Shown here piece after piece: positions 16,289 through 22,221 of a stretch of 23,923 bases of DNA. Positions within the stretch are counted from its first letter, which is position 1; each line of letters opens with the position of its first letter. Made by a program: the position numbers and the translations under genes. The notes below the pieces were generated by a model. The model saw only the letters and a list, made by a program, of their open reading frames with translations, was not told the origin of the DNA and searched no databases. Source of the stretch: SIG440 sp045591035 (lineage in GTDB: Bacteria > Bacillota > Clostridia > Monoglobales > Monoglobaceae); the NCBI GenBank assembly GCA_045591035.1, contig JAZNSG010000037.1, positions 1 through 23,923 on the forward strand. The letters run 5' to 3'.

Positions 16289-16942
16289 ATGGAAAACCAA
16301 AATAAAGTAGAGATTACATATAGCCCGATTCCTGATGACATAGCTTTAATTATTTATGGGGATAGAAATAAAACCCTTATAAATATAGGCGATTGTAGTC
16401 TTTTTGATGTTTTAACAAAGATTATTTGTGAAACCTTAAGTCGTAAAGAAGAATTTGGGGCAAGCGTTCTTAGATGCTTCCAAGATTGTATTTTGAGTGT
16501 TTACAAGTATATGAGTAATAGGTGGAAAGATAAACCTGCTGATATAACATACAGAAAAATCTACACATCCATGAGGGATATTCTGTTAAATAAGAAAACG
16601 GCTGAGATTTACAATTCCTTTATCTTTTTTTCTAATGAATGGTTCAAAGAAGATTTTAAGGGCGAAAGTATGGACAAGGGAGTCTTAAGGGAACTGATAG
16701 AGCAGTTAAAAGAAGAAGAAGCCCGGGAAACAGAAATCATAAAAGAAACCGATGAAACAATTCATATTCTAAGGAACATGATTTTTCCGCCCGGTATGTT
16801 ATCAAAAATACAACAAATAAAAAAACGCTTGCAAATAGAGGGAAAAGAAACCCTTTTTACTACAGATGTATCATTATTCTGCTATGGGTACATTGAGGGA
16901 GTGAGAGCAGAACGGGCAAAGAAAAGGAGTGCTGCACAATGA
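16289..16942 (+). CDS. Island protein of unknown function
   Basis: 217 aa, ATG with AAAGGAG 7 nt upstream and 12 bp after the excisionase-like gene. I do not recognise a family. The N-terminal part is mixed and the central part helical. Residues about 130-165 are rich in E/K/R and may form a coiled coil (RELIEQLKEEEARETE). The C-terminus ends in a basic tail (RAERAKKRSAAQ). No membrane segment or catalytic motif is visible. Its stop overlaps the next start (ATGA), so it belongs to the replication operon. Confidence 0.75.
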   Translation: MENQNKVEITYSPIPDDIALIIYGDRNKTLINIGDCSLFDVLTKIICETLSRKEEFGASVLRCFQDCILSVYKYMSNRWKDKPADITYRKIYTSMRDILLNKKTAEIYNSFIFFSNEWFKEDFKGESMDKGVLRELIEQLKEEEARETEIIKETDETIHILRNMIFPPGMLSKIQQIKKRLQIEGKETLFTTDVSLFCYGYIEGVRAERAKKRSAAQ

Positions 16943-17088
16943 CTAAAGCAAAAATAATACTTATAAACGTCTTGGTGTGGCTTGCAAGTTTATTGGATGG
17001 GGATTGCACTGTTGCGGTGACAGTGACGATATTTTCTTTGCTTGAGATATTTACAAGAAAGAACAAAAGGAGAGTGAAATATGAGTAA
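16939..17088 (+). CDS. Small membrane protein, 49 aa
   Basis: ATG 16939 overlaps the previous stop (ATGA) and has AAAGGAG 9 nt upstream. Its own stop overlaps the next gene's start by 8 bp. The protein starts MTKAKIILINVLVWLASLLDG and has a hydrophobic stretch at about 5-38 with a short D-G-D-C break in the middle, then a basic tail (RKNKRRVKYE). It may be a small holin-like or membrane-tether peptide, but no function can be assigned. Coupling on both sides supports it as a real gene. Confidence 0.62.
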   Translation: MTKAKIILINVLVWLASLLDGDCTVAVTVTIFSLLEIFTRKNKRRVKYE

Positions 17089-17485
17089 ACAAAAGAAAAG
17101 CCGTGAGGCATTCGAGGAAAAACGCACTCACGGACAAGACGATTGTTTAAATAATTATACCACACAATCAAGCAATTCGTCAAGAAATAAAATACATACA
17201 GAAATTTTTGACCTTATAGGGACAGGGGAGCAGAACGCCATACACCAAAAAGAGCTTGTTAAGCTCACAGGGTTGGCAGTTCGGGACATAACATATAGCA
17301 TTGAATATCTACGCCGCTCCGGCAAGGTTATTCTTTCGAGCTGCAACGGATATTTTAAGCCGGAAACAATGGCAGAGGTAAACGCACATATCAACCGGGA
17401 ACGGAGCAGGGCAAATAATATCTTGAAAACACTTGAAACGGTAGAAGAATACAAAAGACGGAATGAGGTGGCGGATGGTGATTGA
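17081..17485 (+). CDS. Winged-helix-like DNA-binding protein
   Basis: 134 aa, ATG with AAAGGAGAG upstream. The first 35 residues are polar and basic. Residues about 40-95 look like a winged helix (HQKELVKLTGLAVRDITYSI, then RRSGKVILSSCNGYF). The C-terminal third is helical and charged. It lies directly before and overlaps the replication helicase gene, the place of replisome-organiser or helicase-loader-like proteins in phages. That role is inferred from position; it could be a regulator. Confidence 0.75.
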   Translation: MSKQKKSREAFEEKRTHGQDDCLNNYTTQSSNSSRNKIHTEIFDLIGTGEQNAIHQKELVKLTGLAVRDITYSIEYLRRSGKVILSSCNGYFKPETMAEVNAHINRERSRANNILKTLETVEEYKRRNEVADGD

Positions 17486-19016
17486 TGAAAAGGCGGTCAA
17501 GGCATTGAAAGCTGAGGCTCTTCTGAACGATGAACTTTTGCAAGCGGTTGTCTCAATAAGAAACACAAGCGAAAAGAAAAGGATAATTGCTTTGTGTGCT
17601 GCAAGAGCCAAAGAGTTTGGAATATTAAAAGAGTTTCGGGCAACATTGAACGAATACCAAAAGAAATCGGGGCTGTATTTTCTCATTGAGGACAGCAAAG
17701 GGATTGAACGCATAGACACGCCATATTTGACTTTATACATACAGGACACAAAGATTCTTATAAACATCTTTGGAGAATTAAGAGAGTACCAGGGCGGATA
17801 TTATAAGCCCTTCGATGCAGAGGCGTACGCTTACAGCTTAATGCCAGAGGGATTGAAAAGCTATAAACATGCAGAGACGGTCAAGAAAAATCTTTTGCTT
17901 GAGCCAAGCATTCGCAGGACCGAAACGGATATTGCAGATAAAAAATATATTTGCTTTAAAAACTGTGTTTATAATGTCGAGACAGGCGAAACAACGAAAC
18001 ATACTTCTGATATGGTGTTTGTCTCTCAAATACCGCATAATTTTGATGAGCAAGCCGAAAGATGCGAATTGACAGAAACTTTCTTGCAGAATATAACGAA
18101 CGGTGACAATGAGCTGAGGCAGTTACTCCTGCAGATAATAGGAGCAGTTATATCCGGGTATCGTGATTTCAAGGCGTGGTTTTATTTCTATGGGGCAAAG
18201 GACACCGGAAAAAGCACATTTTTGAGGATAATTCAAAGATTACTGACATCTGATAACGGAACGCAAAACTATACCTCAATACCTTTGGAGCGATTGCAAA
18301 ACTCTCATGACTTCGGCTTATATACTTTGTTTACAGTAAATGCAAATATTGTCACAGAGACAAACCCTGCACCTATTCGTAACGACACGATATTAAAGGC
18401 TTTGACCGGTGGCGGTAGCGAGACAATGACCGTACAAAGAAAGTATTCTGAAGATATTACAGGCACACCAAAAACAATGCTGCTCTTTGCCGGCAACGGA
18501 GAACCGCCTGAGACATGGACCAATAACAGCGATAAGATGAGCTTTTTGTCAAGAATGTTTCCCATAGAGTTTGCAAATGTAGTGCCGAAAGAAAAACAAA
18601 TAATAGGTATTGAGGACAAAATCAATTATAGCTATCTGATTAACCTTGCACTTGCAGAGCTACGAGAATTTATAAAGAATGGTCAGCAGTTTATTGAGAC
18701 TACGGCCGTACTGGAAAAGCGTAAACAACTGTATGAGGATGCGGACCTTGTGGCTAAATTTGCAGAGGAAGAAATTGTAATATGCATCAATAGTTATCTT
18801 CCGGTTAATGAGGTTTATCAGAGATTTAAGCAATGGCTTGTGGATGGGGGACAGATTGACAATATTGACAAGTGCAGCATACCTATAAAGACTTTTGGGA
18901 AACGGCTAAGGGAAGTATTACATCTTGAATCGCCGACATTAAAGAAATACCGAGGTAAACCCCTGAGAGCGTACAAGGATATAGACTACAAAAGGGACAA
19001 TCCATTCATAGAATAA
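17475..19016 (+). CDS. P4/D5-type SF3 replication helicase (Rep) of the island
   Basis: About 513 aa. ATG 17463 is the furthest possible start, but GAGGTGG at 17466 better serves ATG 17475 or GTG 17478. A D5-N-like region (about 140-225) includes YICFKNCVYNVETGE. Walker A is GAKDTGKST (about 240-248), with downstream helicase motifs and a sensor region LLFAGNGEPPE near 340. The C-terminal 100 residues (VYQRFKQWLVDGG) look like the winged domain that binds origin iterons in satellite Reps. No TOPRIM or archaeo-eukaryotic primase motif stands out, so it may be helicase only. It should melt the adjacent GTAAC-rich region and replicate the excised island. Confidence 0.88.
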   Translation: MVIDEKAVKALKAEALLNDELLQAVVSIRNTSEKKRIIALCAARAKEFGILKEFRATLNEYQKKSGLYFLIEDSKGIERIDTPYLTLYIQDTKILINIFGELREYQGGYYKPFDAEAYAYSLMPEGLKSYKHAETVKKNLLLEPSIRRTETDIADKKYICFKNCVYNVETGETTKHTSDMVFVSQIPHNFDEQAERCELTETFLQNITNGDNELRQLLLQIIGAVISGYRDFKAWFYFYGAKDTGKSTFLRIIQRLLTSDNGTQNYTSIPLERLQNSHDFGLYTLFTVNANIVTETNPAPIRNDTILKALTGGGSETMTVQRKYSEDITGTPKTMLLFAGNGEPPETWTNNSDKMSFLSRMFPIEFANVVPKEKQIIGIEDKINYSYLINLALAELREFIKNGQQFIETTAVLEKRKQLYEDADLVAKFAEEEIVICINSYLPVNEVYQRFKQWLVDGGQIDNIDKCSIPIKTFGKRLREVLHLESPTLKKYRGKPLRAYKDIDYKRDNPFIE

Positions 19017-19018
19017 TG

Positions 19019-19315
19019 GTAACTGTTTTGTAAGGGTAACGGAAAAGTAACTGATTTTCAAAATTTTCGTTACCTCTGCAAACCCTTATAAATCAAGGCT
19101 TTTCTTCTAAAGGTAACTAAGTAACTATTATTTTTATATTACTTATAAAGAAATAAAAAATAAATATATATATAGGCGTATATAGCGTATATATAGAAAA
19201 CTTTTTTAAAGACAATAGTTACCTTTTTGAAAAATTTATTCAAAGCCTTGTCGCAGTAAGGTTTTAGAAGATTTTAGACAGTTTTTTTTCGTTACCGCAT
19301 AAAGAAAAAAGTTAC
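19019..19315. other. Candidate replication origin: GTAAC iterons around an AT-rich core
   Basis: Nine GTAAC pentamers occur in about 300 bp with no gene. Five read on the plus strand (19019, 19036, 19047, 19113, 19121) and four on the minus strand (19069, 19218, 19291, 19311). The usual context is GGTAACK or AGTAACT. Between 19126 and 19217 the DNA is almost pure A/T with alternating TA. Short iterons on either side of an AT-rich segment beside the rep gene are the SaPI and P4 origin layout. Confidence 0.62.
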
Positions 19316-19337
19316 CCATCAGAAAGGAGCGAGACAA

Positions 19338-19790
19338 ATGATAATTTTAGCAAGTGAAACAATATCAAAACGGAGAAATCTGCCGGTGAAATTGCAATAT
19401 GTAACAGCAGGGAACGATTTACATAACTTTTACTGGTTTGTAGACCATTCAGCAAATGGCGGTACATATTTTGAAAATTTTGAGGATATGAAAGAGTTCA
19501 TCCGGGAAAAGAAACTGTTAACCACAAAACAACTTGAAAAGATTGAGGGTATTAAAAAGAGCCTTTTGAAGTCTGCTGATTACAAGCTCAAGGAACTGCA
19601 GCACATTGAGGACATCAGAAACACACCCGAATACAGAGGGGCAAAGGAACTGTTTGAGGTAAGAAATCAGCTCAAAACTGATTTAAATATTCCGTATAGC
19701 CGGGATGTGGATAATCTCATTATGCTGCACTACCTCAAAGATATAGGCGATAATCTCTATGCAATAATACAGGAACTGCGGGACAGATAG
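19338..19790 (+). CDS. Island protein of unknown function
   Basis: 150 aa, ATG preceded by AAAGGAGCGAG. The N-terminal half includes YVTAGNDLHNFYWFVDHSAN and looks globular. The C-terminal half (about 60-150) is strongly helical and charged. I recognise no family. It lies just after the putative origin, within the rightward gene set. No signal peptide or membrane helix is visible. Confidence 0.72.
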   Translation: MIILASETISKRRNLPVKLQYVTAGNDLHNFYWFVDHSANGGTYFENFEDMKEFIREKKLLTTKQLEKIEGIKKSLLKSADYKLKELQHIEDIRNTPEYRGAKELFEVRNQLKTDLNIPYSRDVDNLIMLHYLKDIGDNLYAIIQELRDR

Positions 19791-19864
19791 GAGCGGCTAC
19801 CATCCCTTTGAGTCTTAATAGGCTAACGCCACAAAGGGACCGCTCCGGCAGTGTTGGAGCACTG
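19790..19864 (+). ncRNA. Structured element, related to the one at 14824-14883
   Basis: GGAGCGG (19790-19796) pairs with CCGCTCC (19840-19846), and inside it CCCTTTG (19804-19810) pairs with CAAAGGG (19832-19838). A second hairpin CAGTG/CACTG (19849-19864) follows. The sequence AGTGTTGG(T)AGCACT, preceded by GCTCC, is shared with the element upstream of the integrase. It begins on the stop codon of the preceding gene and has no ORF. Function is unknown. Confidence 0.45.
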
Positions 19865-19921
19865 AAAACGATATGCTAAACATACCTAAATTGAACGGAA
19901 AAAGTGAATACTGGGCAGATA

Positions 19922-19987
19922 TAAAAAAAGAGAGGGTTTGCCACACCCTCTCAGCTCTCCAAATGTTATTTAGAAAGTATTTACCAC
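19922..19987 (-). ncRNA. Candidate small RNA, about 65 nt
   Basis: A consensus minus-strand promoter (19994-20022) predicts a start near 19987. The transcript would end at an 8-bp hairpin (GAGAGGGT 19952-19945 with ACCCTCTC 19937-19930) followed by seven T (19929-19923). There is no sensible ORF. Convergent to the main operon, it could control replication or the neighbouring genes. It has every hallmark of an independent transcript. Confidence 0.6.
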
Positions 19988-19993
19988 ACTTTT

Positions 19994-20022
19994 ATTATAT
20001 CATTTGCGAGGGGTGTTGTCAA
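19994..20022 (-). promoter_or_regulatory. Perfect consensus promoter on the minus strand
   Basis: TTGACA (20022-20017) and TATAAT (19999-19994) are both perfect and exactly 17 nt apart. The -35 box lies 3 bp from the ATG of the plus-strand gene at 20025, so polymerase here could interfere with that gene's ribosome-site region. Confidence 0.75.
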
Positions 20023-20024
20023 CG

Positions 20025-20321
20025 ATGAATTGGGGAGATGAGTCGGTTATTTGTCCATTTTTTAAAGACATGACAAGCAGGACAATAAGGTGCGAAAATG
20101 TTTTTTCTATTTCGATAACAAACGACTTTGAAAGCGTTAGTCTAAAGCGTGAACACCAGGAGAGATATTGCTGTACCTTTAATTATAAAAAATGCCTATT
20201 AGCCAAAATGCTATCCGAAAAATATGCAGCAGAGGATGTGAGGGAAAAAGAGGAAAAGCACACAGAACTATACAAAATTGCACAGAAAAAAGGGGGTGTA
20301 AGCGAGATTGAAAAAGAATGA
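20025..20321 (+). CDS. Small cysteine-rich phage-type protein
   Basis: 98 aa from ATG 20025, with GAGGGGTG about 10 nt upstream; a TTG at 20004 precedes the ribosome site and is unlikely. It begins MNWGDESVICPFF and carries C-P-F (Cys10), I-R-C-E, and Y-C-C-x6-C, a spacing that suggests a small zinc-binding fold. The C-terminus is a charged helix. Similar short Cys-rich proteins are found beside terminase genes in clostridial prophages, as far as I recall, but no role is known. It overlaps the terminase-like gene by 14 bp. Confidence 0.72.
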   Translation: MNWGDESVICPFFKDMTSRTIRCENVFSISITNDFESVSLKREHQERYCCTFNYKKCLLAKMLSEKYAAEDVREKEEKHTELYKIAQKKGGVSEIEKE

Positions 20322-20661
20322 CGAAAAGATACTGGCTGCTTTGCTGACAAGCGGGAATGTGGCAGAAACGGAGAGAATAACAGGTATAAGCCGTTCTACA
20401 ATTTACAAGAGGCTTGCTGATGCAGAGTTTAAAGCCGAATATGACAGCAGGCGTCAGTCGGTATTAAGTGAGGCTTGTAATACCTTGCAGGCCACATTGA
20501 CAAATGCGGTTAATACGGTTAAGGAAATAGCCGAGAATGAGGATACAGCTCCACAGGTCCGCTTGAATGCTTGCGGAATGTTATTGCAGAACTGCTTGAG
20601 GTATGTTGAACAAATTGACATACTGGCAAGAATTGAGGCACTTGAAAAGCAAGGGGGATAA
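20308..20661 (+). CDS. Small terminase subunit-like HTH protein
   Basis: 117 aa, TTG start with GGGGGTG 9 nt upstream. The N-terminal HTH (NVAETERITGISRSTIYKRL, about 17-36) is followed by D-A-E-F and a long helical region with T-L-Q-A-T-L-T-N-A-V, a layout typical of the phBC6A51-type HTH/small terminase family in Firmicute phages. In PICIs a satellite TerS redirects the helper phage's packaging machine to the satellite genome. There is no large terminase gene nearby, which fits a satellite. It could be a plain HTH regulator if the family match is wrong. Confidence 0.72.
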   Translation: MKKNDEKILAALLTSGNVAETERITGISRSTIYKRLADAEFKAEYDSRRQSVLSEACNTLQATLTNAVNTVKEIAENEDTAPQVRLNACGMLLQNCLRYVEQIDILARIEALEKQGG

Positions 20662-20663
20662 AT

Positions 20664-20879
20664 TTGAAAAACGGTATTATTCAGAGGCTTAGAAAACTTG
20701 AAGAAAAAGTAGGGGACAGGCTTGTTATTCTCGCCATAATTGACGGTGTTGAAAAGGAATGCTCTGTTGATGAATTGGCACAGTGCAAGGATGCGAAATT
20801 TATAAAAGTATTGAGAGGTAAAAAAATTACTGATGTAGATGTTATTATCAGCTGGCTTGATAAGGTTGCAGAACAGTAA
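20664..20879 (+). CDS. Small island protein of unknown function
   Basis: 71 aa, TTG start with GGGGGAT just upstream and 2 bp after the terminase-like gene. The first 18 residues (MKNGIIQRLRKLEEKVGD) are a likely basic helix or coiled coil, and the rest is a small alpha/beta segment (VILAIIDG, KFIKVLRGKK, VIISWLDKV). The tight spacing suggests it acts with the terminase-like protein. Function is unknown. Confidence 0.65.
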   Translation: MKNGIIQRLRKLEEKVGDRLVILAIIDGVEKECSVDELAQCKDAKFIKVLRGKKITDVDVIISWLDKVAEQ

Positions 20880-20924
20880 AGAAAATAAGAATTAAATAAA
20901 ATACAACTGAAAGGGGGTGAGACT

Positions 20925-21101
20925 ATGAGCAGGGCAGTAGGTTTGCACTTTCTTCCCGATGGGACAGAAGTGTCAATAGACCAAGCTATGCACGCACAAC
21001 CGAATGGTAAGTATAAAATTCAGGACACGGAAAAGCGTGCAGAATTTGAAAGGCAGAAAGCCAAACAATTAAAAGAAATCAATCAGAAAAAAGGAGAGTA
21101 A
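20925..21101 (+). CDS. Small island protein, 58 aa
   Basis: ATG with AAGGGGGTGAG upstream. The protein begins MSRAVGLHFLPDGTEVSIDQ and ends in a Lys/Glu/Gln-rich helix. It lies 6 bp before the next gene and is translated in the same run. It has no recognisable family. Confidence 0.6.
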   Translation: MSRAVGLHFLPDGTEVSIDQAMHAQPNGKYKIQDTEKRAEFERQKAKQLKEINQKKGE

Positions 21102-21107
21102 AAACAA

Positions 21108-21785
21108 ATGAACAAAATCAATCACAAACCTGCACAGGATATAATTTGTAAAATTATCCTGCGTATCAAAGAACAGATTAAGGCTGCTGAAACATACAGA
21201 CAGCAGAAAACAACCATTGAAACAGACACAAGGATGTCAAGAGAGTACCAGGAAACACGCTTAAAGGACTTAATGCATACATACCTTGCAGAGCTTAACG
21301 AAACAAGAGCCTTTATCGTTGAAAACCTTGAAAGCGTTGCAGAACTCGAGGAGGACAACGAAAAAATTCTTGACTTTGATGTGCCGGAGTTTTCAGAGAC
21401 ATTGGCTGCTATCAATGCGGCAAAGGGTAAACTGCCTGAAGAAGTTGTCTTCAGCATCCGGGATAAATTCAACGGAAATTATCAGGTGCTTTTAACAATA
21501 GCATCTGCTTTTGAAAACTGGGGAATTGACCTTGCAAAGTATAAATACAATGATTACATAACGCCTGCAGCCGTAATTATTATTAAACTCATTGCTGATG
21601 CTGAGAACATAGAAACGAGCGAGGTGTCATCTTTTGTAAGCCTTAGAGAATTGCTCCGCAATATCGTACATTTTGGCGAATGCAGAGGTATGGTATTCGG
21701 TGATGATTTTAAGATGCTTGATTCCGAACTTGAAGAAATAGGCAAGGAGTTAACAGCACGCCAGGCAATGGGCCTTACTGAATAA
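21108..21785 (+). CDS. Helical island protein of unknown function
   Basis: 225 aa, ATG with AAGGAGAG 11 nt upstream. It is mostly helical: about residues 10-95 form charged, coiled-coil-like helices, and about 120-220 a second helical part with SAFENWGIDLAKYKYNDY. No enzyme motif, signal or membrane helix is seen. As the last gene of the island, after the terminase-like gene, it is where satellites often carry capsid-size or helper-interference genes. That is only a positional hint. Confidence 0.7.
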   Translation: MNKINHKPAQDIICKIILRIKEQIKAAETYRQQKTTIETDTRMSREYQETRLKDLMHTYLAELNETRAFIVENLESVAELEEDNEKILDFDVPEFSETLAAINAAKGKLPEEVVFSIRDKFNGNYQVLLTIASAFENWGIDLAKYKYNDYITPAAVIIIKLIADAENIETSEVSSFVSLRELLRNIVHFGECRGMVFGDDFKMLDSELEEIGKELTARQAMGLTE

Positions 21786-21860
21786 GTAAAGCATAAAATA
21801 GTGTTTGTCATAAACAAGTAGTATTATATAATATTATTTATTAAAATTCTTTCTGTAAAA

Positions 21861-21885
21861 AGCAGCTCCTCCGGGGGCTGTTTTG
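21861..21885 (+). terminator. Probable terminator of the rightward operon
   Basis: CAGCTCC/GGGGCTG type stem (21863-21880) with TTTTGT after it, about 75 bp past the last stop codon. The T run is short, so it is moderate in strength. From 21886 to 22175 I see no convincing gene: the stretch holds a poor open frame, the right arm site and spacer. Confidence 0.55.
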
Positions 21886-22054
21886 TGTGCCAGGAACGTG
21901 GCCAAGAACGTGCATGAGGAATGGTCGTGCGGATGGGCGATGGAAGGATTTATATTTTTGATTTTTTCTCTCTCCTGTTTTGTTCTGATAGCAGGAATAG
22001 ATATAAAAATTTGTTCCGGTGATTTTGTTGTGGTTTTGTGGTGGGATTAGGGGG

Positions 22055-22076
22055 TATGTTGCCTAACTGTTGCCTA
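22055..22076. repeat. Right integrase arm-type site (tandem 11-bp repeat)
   Basis: TATGTTGCCTA followed by ACTGTTGCCTA. The 17-bp core GTTGCCTAACTGTTGCC differs by one base from the left site at 13513-13529 and has the same orientation. It lies 127 bp from the right attachment core. Confidence 0.55.
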
Positions 22077-22175
22077 TAAAACAATAATCAACTTGTAACA
22101 GAGGTTATAGAATTGTTATAAGTAAGTGGCTGAAATGCCGATATAATAAGGGGTTGGGGTGTTTTGGGGTAAAAG

Positions 22176-22204
22176 AAAAACACGGCTGAAAAAACCGTGT
22201 TTTT
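22176..22204. terminator. Bidirectional terminator at the right island end
   Basis: AAAAACACGG pairs with CCGTGTTTTT (10 bp, 9-nt loop). It abuts the right attachment core, just as a different hairpin abuts the left core. On the minus strand it would end a tRNA or recombinase transcript. Confidence 0.8.
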
Positions 22205-22221
22205 GGTGCAGGTAACAGGAC
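22204..22221. repeat. Right attachment core (attR side)
   Basis: TGGTGCAGGTAACAGGAC, identical to 13449-13466. The T-loop and the rest of the tRNA that should follow to the right are absent; unrelated sequence starts at about 22222. GTAACAG-GA-CTGTTAC here is a perfect inverted repeat around GA, possibly the crossover of the serine-recombinase element. Confidence 0.72.

Larger units (their letters stand above)
13449..22221. mobile_element. Integrated PICI-like phage satellite island, 8.8 kb
   Basis: The island is bounded by an 18-bp direct repeat. Leftward it carries integrase and S24 repressor. Rightward it carries an HTH regulator, an excisionase-like gene, a P4/D5-type replication helicase with an iteron-like AT-rich region next to it, and a small-terminase-like gene. 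Phage-inducible chromosomal islands have this order and polarity: int and repressor left, xis, rep and ori, then packaging genes right. No structural, lysis or conjugation genes are present, so it would need a helper phage. The alternative is a decayed prophage, but the intact genes and compact layout argue against decay. Confidence 0.72.

Noticed and set aside
21883..22050. Open frame of about 55 codons after the rightward operon (CARNVAKNVHEEW...)
   Set aside because: Its start lies inside the terminator hairpin, there is no normal ribosome site and the C-terminal part is Trp/Val/Gly-rich low-quality sequence. It may be a remnant, but it cannot be supported.
22204..22221. Intact tRNA gene at the right repeat
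   Set aside because: Only the acceptor end and part of the T stem match; no T loop, anticodon arm or D arm is present.
13537..22221. Integrative conjugative or mobilizable element
   Set aside because: No relaxase, coupling protein or type IV secretion genes were seen; replication and terminase-like genes point to a phage satellite instead.
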